NCBI GenBank assembly: GCA_958510875.1
Contig: OY294067.1
Coordinates: 196,358,901 to 196,422,900 of the forward strand
Source: Endomychus coccineus
Lineage: Eukaryota; Arthropoda; Insecta; Coleoptera; Endomychidae
Reading direction: 5' to 3'
DNA length: 64,000 nucleotides
The position numbers and the translations under genes were made by a program. The notes under the pieces were generated by a model. It searched no databases. It saw nothing but the letters and a program-made list of their open reading frames with translations, and was not told the DNA's origin. Position 1 is the stretch's first letter, and every line of letters starts with the position of its first letter. Below are positions 22,664 through 32,096 of the stretch, piece by piece.

Positions 22664-24026
22664 AGTAGATTAAGTGGGCTACTTCTCCACCAGGAAGTGA
22701 CGTCATCGACCGGGTGTTGCGCGCGCAACTTCGGATGTAACGTTACTAACCCGCGGAATTCAAACGTGTCCATAGAGCTTACGATGATCACCGAACTTCC
22801 GACCATAGAGGTCTGGATGTGAGGTTAGTTGGACGTAACGTTACTAACCCGCGAAATTCAAACGTGTCCATAGAGCTTACGATGATTATAGAACTTTTGA
22901 CCATAGAGGTCTGGATGTGAGGTTAGTTGGATGTGACGTCATCGACCCGCCAAATTCAAACGTAGAGGTGTTTTGGTGATGTTTATCATGGCCGACGTTG
23001 GAACCGAATGTCAGAAGAGTTAACGTCAAAACCACAATATGACTAATGTTGTAGCTACATCGCCGCCATCTTCTGATGAACCGATGAACTATCATACTTA
23101 AATGTCAATGTCAGACCAGTTAACTTCAAACGACTACATCTATGAATGAACCGATCAACCGTCATGCATACCTGTCAACGTCAGAAATGTTAACGTCAAG
23201 GGACGACATCTATGAGGTCACAATTCAAAATATTACTGATGTTGTAGCTACATCACCGCCATCTCTTAATGAACCGATGAACTATCATACTTCAATGTCA
23301 ATGTCAGAACAGTTAACTTCAAATGACTAAATCTATGACGATCAACCGTCGTGCGTACCTGTCAACGTCAAAGGACGACACCTATGAGGTTAATGTTTTT
23401 GCGCGGGAAATTTATGAACCGATGAACTATCATAGCTGGATGTCAATGTCAGAACAGTTAACGTCAAAGGACGACATCTATGAGACTCCAATTCAAAATG
23501 TTACCGATGTTGTAGCCTATATCGCCATCTATCACTAAACCGATGAACTATCATAGCTGAATGTCAATGTCAGAACAGTTAACGTCAAAGGACGACATCT
23601 ATGAGGTATTTTGTTAATGTTTTCGCGCGGGAAGTTCCATCTCAATTCAAAAAAACGATATATTAATGAACTATCATAGCTTGATGTCCATGTCAGAACA
23701 GCTAACGTCAAAGGACGACATCTATGAGGTGTTTTGCTGATGTTTGCGCGAGGAATTTCAAAAATTTGACTCATGTTGTAGCTATACTGTCATCTATTAT
23801 TGAACCACACCGTAATTCCAGAAATAATGAACTTTTAAAATAACCTACAAATTTCCTAAACGTTAAATGATTACTTACGTATATGAAATTATTACACCAG
23901 AAACCACATTGAGTATATGAGAACACGTGGAAGCAATTAGGTTTGCATACACCTGCGTCATCACATTCAGTTTATACGAGAATAATTGAATACAATGGAT
24001 TCATTCATTAGGTCAACAAATAACAA
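22664..24026 (+). repeat. Left terminal inverted repeat of element 3 (outer part)
   Basis: From 22722 on it is the reverse complement of 61388-62508. It consists mostly of degenerate direct repeats of about 65-110 bp sharing 'GAACTATCATA', 'TCAATGTCAGAACAGTTAACGTCAAAGGACGACATCTATGAGGT' type text; the left copy has one more unit than the right. Short open frames over it are repeat artefacts. It continues, after the foldback insertion, at 46974-47021. Confidence 0.85.
24019..24026 (+). other. Target-site duplication of the foldback element (left copy)
   Basis: AATAACAA, repeated at 46974-46981. The intact site survives in the right inverted repeat of element 3 as TTGTTATT at 61388-61395, which shows the unoccupied state. 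Confidence 0.85.
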
Positions 24027-24504
24027 GGTAATTATTCAGATAAGGGTTTGAACTCCGATTTTGACGAAAATTTTTTTACAAAGTACTTACATGTTCCTTA
24101 TGTAGAATTGAAAAAGAAAATTCTCCGCAAAAGTGTATTTTTCCCAAAAAAAAAAATTATTTGTCCCAAATCAGGAATATTCAGTCACGTATTTCTCCTA
24201 TATATATAGACACAATTTGCACGATATTGTTATTTTTAGCAACCTATGGCATTGTTTTCGTAAATAAATGCTAATTAGAGGTACAACAATATTCAGAAAC
24301 CGTATTATTCGTGAAATAAAATTGTAAACAGTAACCGCCATTTACTTGCATTTTAAGAAATGACGTTACGTCGGAACTAGATTCTCTTGATACCAAAAAT
24401 GCTCAAACCATAGAATCGTATATTTCATTGGCCACAAACTATCAACGTTTTATTATATAGTCTATGGTAAAAATCTTGCATTATATTTTTGAGGATTGTA
24501 GCTT

Positions 24505-24895
24505 ATCGCTCCAAGCGGCAATGTTATCGCAGGTTAGTTTGTTAAATTGATATATTCTAATCCTGTCGGTAGAAAGCTCCACGCGGCAATGTTATCGCAG
24601 GTTAGTTTGTTAAATTGATATATATTTTTGGGAATATAAGCCTAGTTCAGGTTATTTCAAAGTTAATGCGACAGCAGTTAAACCCCTTTCAGAAACTTTC
24701 GATTCTAGACATGTTGGTAGAAACCTCCAGGCGGCAATGTTATCGCAGGTTAGTTTGTTAAATTGATATATATTTTTGGGAATATAGGCCTAGTACAGGT
24801 TATTTCAAAGTTAATGCGACAGCAGTTAAACCCCTTTCAGAAACTTTCGATTCTAGACATGTTGGTGGAAACCTCCAAGCGGCAATGTTATCGCA
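24505..24895 (+). repeat. Satellite units, left arm of the foldback
   Basis: Forward-oriented copies of 'CGGCAATGTTATCGCAGG' followed by TTAGTTTGTTAAATTGATAT, in short (about 68 bp) and long (about 150 bp) spacing. They continue at 43741-43935 beyond element 2. Confidence 0.9.
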
Positions 24896-24901
24896 GGTTA
24901 G
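24896..24901 (+). other. Target-site duplication of element 2 (left copy)
   Basis: GGTTAG directly left of the element 2 terminus, repeated at 43735-43740. A 6-bp duplication is the length made by Polinton integrases. The original satellite text GCAGGTTAGTTTGTT is restored when the element and one copy are ignored. Confidence 0.92.
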
Positions 24902-25724
24902 AGTAGGTGTAATGGACTACTTCTGGGGCGGAAGTGCATCCGGTCTGAGTATAAGGAATTGCGTGAGTATGAGAGAGAGGTGTATATGTTTGATGTGATT
25001 CTGTGTTCTGAGGGTAATGGACCATAGAGTTGGATGTTGCGTATAGAATAGAATAGAAGTGTGTTGTAGACCATAGAGTTGGATGTTGTGTGTTGTGTTC
25101 GAGACCTGTCATGGCGTCTGTAGGTACGTCTTGTGTAATGGTGGTTGTAACTGTCATGGCGTCTGTAGGTATTGTGATATGACGTGTGTAATGTTGGTTG
25201 TAACTGACATGGCGTCTGTGAACAGTGTGGTTGTGAACCATAGAGTTAAATGTTGTGTGTGTGGAATAGAAGTGTGTTGTGTTCGAGACCTGTCATGGCG
25301 TCTGTAGGTATGACGTGTGTAATGTTGGTTGTAACTGTCATGGCGTCTGTAGGTATTGTGCTATGACGTGTGTTATGTTTGTTGCAGTTGTGAACCATAG
25401 AGTTGGATGTTGTGTATGGAATAGAAGTGTGTTGTGTTCAAGACCTGTCATGGCGTCTGTAGGTATGACGTGTGTAATGTTGGTTGTAACTGTCATGGCG
25501 TCTGTAGGTATTGTGTTATGACGTGTGCTATGTTGGTTGTGACTGTGATGGTGTCTGTAGACGGTGTGGGGGAGCCACTTGTGAACAGACAGTCTGATTA
25601 GATGTAGGTCACAGCATTACCGGTCTTTAAGTTTGAGATTGAAAAACGGTTAAAACGATTAGAAAACGATCGAAACGATTCAAACGGTCGGAACGATCGT
25701 TTCCATCGTTTTTACAACTCTGAG
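24902..25724 (+). repeat. Left terminal inverted repeat of element 2
   Basis: Matches the reverse complement of 42914-43734 with few differences. It contains several direct copies of 'GTCATGGCGTCTGTAGGTA' and 'AACCATAGAGTTRRATGTTG' (units of about 100-170 bp). The inner end has alternating AAACGATT/CGATCGTTT text. Confidence 0.93.
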
Positions 25725-25766
25725 TTGAGGTTAGGGGGTATAGATGGACAGTCATTATAGTTCAAG

Positions 25767-26270
25767 ATGAAGACTGTAGTGGTCGATATTCAGAGCTTTC
25801 ACATGGCTTCACACAAATATATACTAAAGGAACTCGCCTTGTTAGATTGTGAGAAAAAGTTAGAGAAATATTTTCTATTCAAACCACCTGTTCCGTTGAA
25901 TCAACTTTCCGAAAGTCAGATGAAGAAAATATTAAGTGGTGAAAGATATCATGGTATTCCATACAACTCAGGATATCAGGAATATGATCAAATGGAGGAA
26001 ATTCTGAAGGAAAATATTGATCCAGACAGTGTCATATATGTTAGTGGAGAGGGGAAAGCTAAATTCCTTGTAAAGTGCTTGAAAAAATGGGGGTTACATC
26101 GAGTGAAAGTAGAAAATATAAAAGATGAGGGTCCGAAATTTGTGCGAGGAAATTGCGAATTTATCTGTCTTCATCACTCTCATAGTAAGAATCCTATGTG
26201 TTGTAGTGTGAATAGCTGGAAATTATATGAATTTCTTACAAAGCAAGATGTTCTATCTATTATAAAATAA
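25767..26270 (+). CDS. Conserved Polinton accessory protein (VVDIQSF family), function unknown
   Basis: An intact 167-residue frame. It opens with KTVVVDIQSFHMASHKYILK, followed by FLFKPPVPLNQL, GERYHGIPYNSGYQEYDQME, DSVIYVSGEGKAKFLVKCL and ICLHHSHSKNPMCCSVNS. The same layout is found in the genes at 27033-27539 and 48536-48928, so it is a paralogue family present twice in element 2. The alternation of hydrophobic strands with conserved Asp, and 'YVSGEGKAKFL', suggest an alpha/beta fold in the style of PIN/NYN-like nucleases, but no active site is proven. It is the first gene inside the left inverted repeat, 43 bp from its inner end. Confidence 0.7.
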   Translation: MKTVVVDIQSFHMASHKYILKELALLDCEKKLEKYFLFKPPVPLNQLSESQMKKILSGERYHGIPYNSGYQEYDQMEEILKENIDPDSVIYVSGEGKAKFLVKCLKKWGLHRVKVENIKDEGPKFVRGNCEFICLHHSHSKNPMCCSVNSWKLYEFLTKQDVLSIIK

Positions 26271-26299
26271 TATCATTATCGATATGTCACAGTATCGAT

Positions 26300-26551
26300 A
26301 TGTCTTCAGCTGAATACGCACGTAAACTGTATGAATTTGGTGAACGAGTGAAAGCACTGAGTAGAGACATAGAATTTTATGAAAATAAAAATATAGTTAT
26401 AAGACAACTGGGTAATTTAACTGTTGGAGATGGCTATATTGAAAGCAAATTTTATAATCCTAACCTCAATTTTAAACGGAATCTTATACACAAACGCTCC
26501 ACACCGAGTGAAACATATTTATATATGTCCCAGCATGGATCTCAAAAATGA
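26300..26551 (+). CDS. Small conserved accessory protein
   Basis: 83 residues from ATG 26300 (MSSAEYARKLYEFGERVKAL). A close homologue occupies the same place in element 3 (47735-47992), so it is a real gene. The N-terminal half looks helical, perhaps coiled coil; the C-terminal half holds KFYNPNLNF and TYLYMSQ. Function unknown. It ends 25 bp before the start of the next gene. Confidence 0.7.
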   Translation: MSSAEYARKLYEFGERVKALSRDIEFYENKNIVIRQLGNLTVGDGYIESKFYNPNLNFKRNLIHKRSTPSETYLYMSQHGSQK

Positions 26552-26576
26552 ATGTAACCGAACGGAATGGCAACCT

Positions 26577-26873
26577 ATGAATCACCTAATGATTAATGAG
26601 AACCAACTAGAGGTTTTTACATACGATATTCCTAAAACGATGTCTATGTTCAACTATAAACTCAAGTTATTATTCCATGATGGTAGTGAGGGTGATACTA
26701 ATAATTGGCAAACTGGCGGAGAACAACCAACTACATCGATTAATTATCAAACTAGAGCAACACCACAGAAAGAAAATGAAATTTATGCAATGCAGTGTTT
26801 TAATCTTAGCGTTTTATCAGTATTACTACTTAAAATCCTTATTAAAAATGTAAAGAAACATATTAATAAATAA
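26577..26873 (+). CDS. Small protein with C-terminal membrane segment
   Basis: 98 residues from the ATG at 26577 (MNHLMINENQLEVFTYDI), chosen because the element 3 counterpart starts at the equivalent ATG (48018). The C-terminus has a hydrophobic segment (NLSVLSVLLLKILI) followed by lysines, so it may be a tail-anchored membrane protein. The centre is low complexity. Function unknown. Confidence 0.65.
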   Translation: MNHLMINENQLEVFTYDIPKTMSMFNYKLKLLFHDGSEGDTNNWQTGGEQPTTSINYQTRATPQKENEIYAMQCFNLSVLSVLLLKILIKNVKKHINK

Positions 26874-27032
26874 TGATATTGATGAGAAAGTTGTGTTTTA
26901 TTAGATCAAACATCTGACGATCATAGCTTACAAACTCTGATGACGTCATGGCTTAAGATCAACGATGATTAGGCAAGAAATAAAATATCAATAATAATAA
27001 TAATAATAATATTTATTTTAGAAAATACATAT

Positions 27033-27539
27033 TCATTTGGGTAGTATTACATTAAGAAACCACTGTTGTAATTTATCAACATGTTGAACTGTACACATAT
27101 ATTTTCCTCCATCATTCCGATGATTCAGACAGATCAATTTGTTTGTTTGTTCAAAATGTCCTGTTTCACATTGAGTGTTATCAAATCTACAAACATCTAC
27201 GATGTCTGGGAAAATATCCAATTCTTCAAACTTTTTTCTCAAAAATTCAGCTTTTTGAGAGCCGCGAATATAAATATAGTCGACTGCACACAGAAGAATC
27301 GATTTAAGAATATTATTTAGTTCTTCATATTCCACATTTCCCGATGCATATTCCAGTCCATGATAAAATTTTTCTAAATACCATACCGATTTTTGCTCCT
27401 TCGCATTTAGCGATGAATATGGTACAGCTGGTTTGAACAACGAATAATGACGTTTGAATCCTATCTATATAGACATTTCTTTCGGGTGGAAGACATCATC
27501 GATGATGAATCCCTGAATATCAACCAATGCTACTCTCAT
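27033..27539 (-). pseudogene. Second VVDIQ-family accessory gene, one nonsense codon
   Basis: The minus-strand start at 27539 reads MRVALVDIQGFIIDDVFHP, then KEMSI and a TAG about 25 codons in, after which 135 codons are open to 27033. The downstream part contains LFKPAVPYSSL, EKFYHGLEYASGNVEYEE, DYIYIRGSQKAEFL and ICLNHRNDGGKYMCT, as in the genes at 25767 and 48536. A single C-to-T change explains the stop (the element 3 copy has Gln there). Function unknown. Confidence 0.7.
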
Positions 27540-27551
27540 GATGTTTGATAC

Positions 27552-28805
27552 TTAAATGAGACTCTTTACAATTTCGGTGAGGGGTGTGTACTCCATCAAA
27601 CAATCATGAATGATGATGCAATATGCTTTCGTATTGGCGGGAAATCCCTTATCTGCTCCAATTTCCAGCCGTACATCAACAGTTTCAGATTTCAACGCTC
27701 CTTCCTGTTTCGAGCAATCTATTACGTAGAGCGCGCGTTTTTTGAAATTAACATAACTCAATATAGGATGTTTTGATGTAGAATTCGTATAGCTTGAATA
27801 GAATTTGGTATAGTTGTGGTGGGCGAGAACGTAATCGTTTTTAGCATAGTCCAAGTTCATTCGCTCGTTAGGATAATATTCACCGTTCAGAGATAAGCGA
27901 ATACTTGAAATATCCATATGATCGAAAATCGTAGGATTGGCATTTACATTGTTTCGTTTATCTGTTCGGAAGAATACAATGACATAACGAGGTTTCTCGA
28001 CTGCTGCACTCGTCTTAACAGCCCAAATTTCTCTTTTCGCATTAGTTGTTATGGCAGGAAGTTCATGGCATTCCCATTTCCGGAACGGGATTAAGATTGG
28101 CGAATCACTCTTGATCGCTCGTAATAGCTTTTCTCTAATTATATCATTGGGGTAGATATATTTTACCCTCAATTCCATACTATCAATCGAAAATTTAACT
28201 GTGGTAGCAGCGTTTTCTGTGATGATACAATCGTTATCGTTTCGAGCACGTACTAATCGAATAGTCTGCCGTCCGAATGAAATCATTGAGTAATCGTTAA
28301 AAATGTTGAATATATGCTTCAGCGGAATCAGTAAGCTGAATGACTTAGTCTCATCCAAGACTACGCTTTCTTCTGGGAAAGTCCAACCAGCAATAGACAT
28401 ATGCGTAGAATCTGTTGGTGTATAGCAAGTAAATGCTCGAACAGCACTGACTATACCAGAATCTCGAACGGTTTCGATATCCCGGCCACTCTCACTATAT
28501 GAGCATGAGTCGAAAAGAAAGGCTCCATAATTAGGCACCAATACAACATTCCCAGCTCCAGTTATCTCTATTTTACCTTTAACCGATAACAGAGTATCCT
28601 TCATGGAAAAGAAGGCATCCACTTGATTTATTCCAAATTCTATGATATCGCTGTTATTGAAGGCTTTAACGAAAGGTGTAATCGATCTATATTCAGCTTT
28701 ACGAATCGACTCATCGAATTTTGGTTGTTGGTATAAATCGAAAATTGGTGCGATAATGTTGTTGCTCACATCACCATCGTTGCGTACATACTTTCGTTTA
28801 GACAT
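27552..28805 (-). CDS. Major capsid protein (double jelly-roll, hexon-like)
   Basis: An intact 417-residue frame. It matches the Polinton/adintovirus capsid family by its N-terminal segment (IFDLYQQPKFDESIRKAEY), the SITPFVKAFNNSDIIEF region, PNYGAFLFDSCSYSESGRDI and the RPKYRNIIKP-independent C-terminal half with KPRYVIVFFRTDKRNN. It would form trimers that tile an icosahedral shell. The element 3 copy (48953-50218) is very similar along its whole length and also open. The gene ends 12 bp past the start of the accessory gene at 27539, in the same direction. It follows the small ORF 28812-28952 at once. Confidence 0.85.
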   Translation of the reverse strand: MSKRKYVRNDGDVSNNIIAPIFDLYQQPKFDESIRKAEYRSITPFVKAFNNSDIIEFGINQVDAFFSMKDTLLSVKGKIEITGAGNVVLVPNYGAFLFDSCSYSESGRDIETVRDSGIVSAVRAFTCYTPTDSTHMSIAGWTFPEESVVLDETKSFSLLIPLKHIFNIFNDYSMISFGRQTIRLVRARNDNDCIITENAATTVKFSIDSMELRVKYIYPNDIIREKLLRAIKSDSPILIPFRKWECHELPAITTNAKREIWAVKTSAAVEKPRYVIVFFRTDKRNNVNANPTIFDHMDISSIRLSLNGEYYPNERMNLDYAKNDYVLAHHNYTKFYSSYTNSTSKHPILSYVNFKKRALYVIDCSKQEGALKSETVDVRLEIGADKGFPANTKAYCIIIHDCLMEYTPLTEIVKSLI

Positions 28806-28811
28806 ATTTTC

Positions 28812-28952
28812 TTATTTAAGACGAAAACCTAAGGATTGTAGAACTGAACGGTTCGCATTAGTAAGCAGCTCTCGCAGCTTAGGTGTTTTGTTGAAGACTG
28901 ATGGATATTGAGCGGAGGTTCTTTTATTGTTATTAACAACAACTAAACCCAT
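28812..28952 (-). CDS. Small conserved basic ORF upstream of the capsid gene
   Basis: 46 codons (MGLVVVNNNKRTSAQYPSVF, ending QSLGFRLK). Element 3 has a counterpart at 50197-50367 with the same start, the motif SVFNK(T/S)PK, and SVLQSLGFRLK, so purifying selection on a peptide is likely. It is basic and lies between the penton and capsid genes, a place where Polinton-like viruses keep small virion proteins. Function unknown. Confidence 0.6.
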   Translation of the reverse strand: MGLVVVNNNKRTSAQYPSVFNKTPKLRELLTNANRSVLQSLGFRLK

Positions 28953-28955
28953 TCT

Positions 28956-29649
28956 TCAGACTTCTTGTAAATGTAAATGTAGAATACTTTCTTCACCACG
29001 AAAATTTACTGGTTTCGAATGTTGATCCAAAGCGAGTACGGTGATGTTGGTAATCTCCCCGATATCAGAAACCGGTAAATAAAGAGGATTTTTTGGTCGC
29101 TCTACAATTCTATAGCCTGGGTCGTCAGTGATGGGGAAATCGTAGATCGTATGCGCAGGTCTATCTCGGTAGAAGGCTCCTACGGTAATGTTCGACTCAA
29201 AGCGGATGTTGGTTACTTTTATAATGTTAACAGGTAAATCGGACACGTGCACCACACCTTTTTCCAATACTTTATGGGAAAATCCTAATATTTTTTGCTA
29301 GACTATCATTTTTTTCGAATGATATAGTATGATTTTTATGAAATATTTCACACTTCAAAGTGTTGTTATTTGGTTTTAGAGAGAAAATATCTTCTTTCAC
29401 TTTCAATTTTTTCCTAATTAGTTCTTCGATGTCGGCTATTTCATAGTTACGTGAAGGTATTTCGATTGCTTCCAAAGTTTTATTCACATAATAATAGAAT
29501 TTCTCATTCTCAATATTCGGTATAGAGTTGTATGAAGTAAATCTCAATAAAGCTAAATAGTATCGCTTATCAGGCTTCAACTCTATAGAATTCTGGGGAG
29601 TGAAGGAAAAAATGTGATTGGTACTTGTTAACGTGAATAATTGCGACAT
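28956..29649 (-). pseudogene. Penton-like minor capsid protein, single frameshift
   Basis: The first part (29649-29272) starts MSQLFTLTSTNHIFSFTP and contains LLRFTSYNSIPNIENEKFYY, the hallmark of the Polinton penton-like single jelly-roll family. The second part (29267-28956) has VSDLPVNIIKVTNIRFESN, GAFYRDRPAHTIYDFP and ends LHLHLQEV. They lie in different frames; the break is a one-base gain in an A run near 29293, judged against the open element 3 gene (50369-51061). The protein would occupy capsid five-fold vertices. Confidence 0.85.
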
Positions 29650-29664
29650 GATACTGATGAAAAT

Positions 29665-30168
29665 TTATTCATGCAACTTCATTTTATAGCGTAACATTAG
29701 TGAAGTATAAAAATATGACTTCATAAAATAAGGGTCTGCTTCACACACTTTAACAATTAGATCATGCTTATCACTATCACATATTCCTTCACACTTCAAA
29801 ATATCCTCAATTTTCTCGTATAAACAGTGCGGACATTGATTCCTAGGTGGTGACGGACCATCGCAATGTGTTATTTGCCCAGGTTGATTGTTATGTTTCT
29901 CACAAGGCATAAAAGGATATAGACGTTCCTTCAGGTATTCGGGCACCTCACTCCATCTGAGACCAAATGTACTAACATGCTTCAACACATACTCTATCGG
30001 GAGAAATAATAAGTCTCTTCTGGTCAGCTCGCGTGGAGGTTTTTCCATCGCCTTTATCAGATTATTATATACGTATCTGATGATTGACTGCATTCCGGCC
30101 CTCGGAATATCAACAGAAAGTTGTTCCATTATCTTTGGAACAAATGCTTCATAGTAGTGATCAACCAT
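29665..30168 (-). CDS. Cysteine/histidine-rich protein of the morphogenesis block
   Basis: An intact 167-residue frame. It has a helical N-terminus (MVDHYYEAFVPKIMEQL), RRDLLFLPIEYVLKHV, PEYLKERLYPFMPCEKH, and a Cys-rich piece (NQCPHCLYEK), which together could bind zinc through PC..H and CxxC. Homologues are 51091-51546 (element 3) and the relic 16531-16818. Function unknown; conserved position between penton and protease genes suggests a role in virion assembly. Confidence 0.7.
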   Translation of the reverse strand: MVDHYYEAFVPKIMEQLSVDIPRAGMQSIIRYVYNNLIKAMEKPPRELTRRDLLFLPIEYVLKHVSTFGLRWSEVPEYLKERLYPFMPCEKHNNQPGQITHCDGPSPPRNQCPHCLYEKIEDILKCEGICDSDKHDLIVKVCEADPYFMKSYFYTSLMLRYKMKLHE

Positions 30169-30187
30169 GACTGTCAGCTTCAGATGT

Positions 30188-30541
30188 TTACGTAGAACTG
30201 AGAAATTTCAAACATAAATGTCCACAAATCACCTGATCATACTTTTGATAAGAATCGTTATTATAGAAAATTCTAACCTCACCACCCAGATATCGAACTA
30301 GTTCCTTTGGTGGTTTCAAATTTCCAAAAGAGTCAAAGTATTCTACATCGTTATTTATTTTCCTAAATGCCACCCATTGAGTGCCGTTGTTTTTGATTGA
30401 GTCCAAATTGAGAATGATACATTCTCTATGCCATGGTTTTCTAGGTAATGTGTCTCGCATAAAAACCCCTCGAAAATGTCGAATCCTCATTTTTTTGGCG
30501 AAACGCACCAAATCTATATCATACAACGGTCTATCAGGTAG
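30188..30541 (-). pseudogene. Adenovirus-type cysteine protease, start codon and catalytic His lost
   Basis: The frame contains the family hallmarks: LVRFAKKMRIRHFRGVFMRD, NGTQWVAF, YFDSFGN, and QVICGHLCL with the nucleophilic Cys. Such proteases mature virion proteins through a His-Asp/Glu-Cys triad. Here the His position is Gln (codon CAA at 30377-30379); element 3 has His at this place. The Asp (of YFDSFG) and Cys are present. The ATG used in element 3 is ATA here (about 30539-30541), and no other in-frame ATG lies upstream before the PLA2 gene, so translation is also doubtful. The rest of the frame is open (112 residues from the nearest TTG). Confidence 0.8.
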
Positions 30542-30543
30542 CT

Positions 30544-31314
30544 TTATAGCGAGTTTTTTTGCTGCTTCTTCAAATACAACCCGAATCCACCTTTCACGTT
30601 TTTCCTCAAGTATAAACCCTTTCCCAACGATTCCATAGCTTTATGATGACGCTGGTCTTCTTCAAGTTTCTTTTTAGCGTTTTTAGCATTGACTACTGTA
30701 TTAGCGATCGCACTCGCACCTCCAGCGACTGAACCAAGGGCTCCTAACGCCCCCAAAATTGGTAGTAATAGCGGTAGGAATCCACCAGACTTTGGTAGCG
30801 GTATAATGCGAGGTACCCTGATGCGTTTCCGACCTCCAGCACGCTTGATTGCTATTCGTGCAGCCTTCAATGCGTTCATAGCGGACTTTCTTAATGAGGA
30901 AGATGGTTCCATTGACTTAGAAATACTTCCTACAATATCTTTTCGAAAACAACATCCTGCACGACGTTTTTTATGGCCCATTCCTAGTTTACGTTTAACC
31001 TTCATCCCACCGGTAACTAATAGACTAGCGAGTCTTTCACCTGCTTTAGCGTCTTTAGATTTGACACGTTCCCAGGCAGAGTCCTCTAATATTTTATCGG
31101 CCTTATGACGCTCCTCTAGAGATTTATGTTGTGAGTAAGCTATATCGTGTTGACGACAGGCTGAATCCAGCAGATTAATACCTTTGTCTCCACGTGCAAG
31201 CCGTTTCTCAAGCTTAGTACCGGGTCCACAAAATTGATATGATGGAATATGTACTTCGAAAGGGAGGTTGTTTATGGCAGTGTTAAGCAAACCTTCACCT
31301 TGATAGATCAACAT
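30544..31314 (-). CDS. Minor capsid protein with phospholipase A2 domain
   Basis: An intact 256-residue frame. Residues 26-35 (YQFCGPGTKL) form the calcium loop and 51-60 (SACRQHDIAY) the catalytic His-Asp pair of the parvovirus-like PLA2 family. A basic central region (KRKLGMGHKKRRAGCC, IKRAGGRKRIRVPRIIPL) resembles a DNA-binding core protein. A hydrophobic Ala/Gly stretch (LPILGALGALGSVAGG) and a C-terminal basic tail follow. In parvoviruses this PLA2 breaches the endosome during entry; here a virion-borne PLA2 fused to a core-like protein is inferred. The gene starts head to head with the ATPase gene, 68 bp apart. Confidence 0.85.
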   Translation of the reverse strand: MLIYQGEGLLNTAINNLPFEVHIPSYQFCGPGTKLEKRLARGDKGINLLDSACRQHDIAYSQHKSLEERHKADKILEDSAWERVKSKDAKAGERLASLLVTGGMKVKRKLGMGHKKRRAGCCFRKDIVGSISKSMEPSSSLRKSAMNALKAARIAIKRAGGRKRIRVPRIIPLPKSGGFLPLLLPILGALGALGSVAGGASAIANTVVNAKNAKKKLEEDQRHHKAMESLGKGLYLRKNVKGGFGLYLKKQQKNSL

Positions 31315-31382
31315 TGATACTGAGCTTACGATTTATAAAGTTTCTATTTATATACATTTGCCTGGTTAAACTATCTCACAAC

Positions 31383-32069
31383 ATGGAGACTGTTCAACAA
31401 GAGCAGACACTACCAATCGAGAATTTAGAGTTAAAAGTTAAGTCTAATGGTGTTGGTAAACATGGTAAATTGTTACCAGACTCTTTTCGCGCCATAATTT
31501 GTGGTCCGAGTGGGTGTGGTAAGACGAACGTGATGTTATCACTATTATTCAATCCGAATGGTGCGAAGTTTAGAAATGTTTACATATACTCGAAATCATT
31601 ATATCAACCCAAGTATAAACTATTGCAGGAAGTTTTGGATCAAGTTAAAGGAGTTGGTTATTTCCCTTATAAAGATAATGAAGCAATCATAAGTCCAAAC
31701 AAGGCTAAACCTGATTCTATCTTTCTCTTTGATGACATAGCTTGCGAGGGGCAACAGAAAATTCGCGAATATTTTTCGATGTGTAGACATAAGGATATAG
31801 ATGCAGCGTATTTATGTCAAACGTACTCGAAAATACCTAAACAATTGATTCGCGATAATTGTAATCTGATTGTTTTATTTAAACAGGATGAAATAAATCT
31901 AAAGCATGTTTTCGATGAACACGTATCTCCCGATATCGATTTCAATCAATTCAAAAAGATGTGTTGCATGTGTTGGTCAAAGAATTTCGGTACTTTGGTA
32001 ATTGCGAAAGATTTTGATTTAAATAACGGCAGATATCGCAAAGGCTTTGATATTTATATAAAAACATAA
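31383..32069 (+). CDS. FtsK/HerA-type DNA packaging ATPase (A32-like)
   Basis: 228 residues from ATG 31383, chosen over the earlier in-frame start because METVQQEQ aligns with the element 3 protein. Walker A is at 41-48 (GPSGCGKT) and Walker B at 113-119 (IFLFDDI). The segment CRHKDIDAAYLCQTYSKIPK is typical of A32-like packaging ATPases, as is LIVLFKQDEINLKHV. It would pump the linear genome into capsids. The frame is intact, as in element 3. It shares a 68-bp divergent promoter gap with the PLA2 gene and leads a rightward block of four genes with little spacing. Confidence 0.9.
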   Translation: METVQQEQTLPIENLELKVKSNGVGKHGKLLPDSFRAIICGPSGCGKTNVMLSLLFNPNGAKFRNVYIYSKSLYQPKYKLLQEVLDQVKGVGYFPYKDNEAIISPNKAKPDSIFLFDDIACEGQQKIREYFSMCRHKDIDAAYLCQTYSKIPKQLIRDNCNLIVLFKQDEINLKHVFDEHVSPDIDFNQFKKMCCMCWSKNFGTLVIAKDFDLNNGRYRKGFDIYIKT

Positions 32070-32096
32070 AATATGTGAATGAATCACATATACAAA

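Noticed and set aside
23142..23774. Met/Ser-rich frames in the element 3 inverted repeat, mirrored at 61640-62091
   Set aside because: Direct repeat units read as protein; no independent support.
24888..25521. Cys- and Val-rich frames in the left inverted repeat of element 2, mirrored at 43118-43753
   Set aside because: They follow the tandem units of the inverted repeat in both orientations and show no coding signature.
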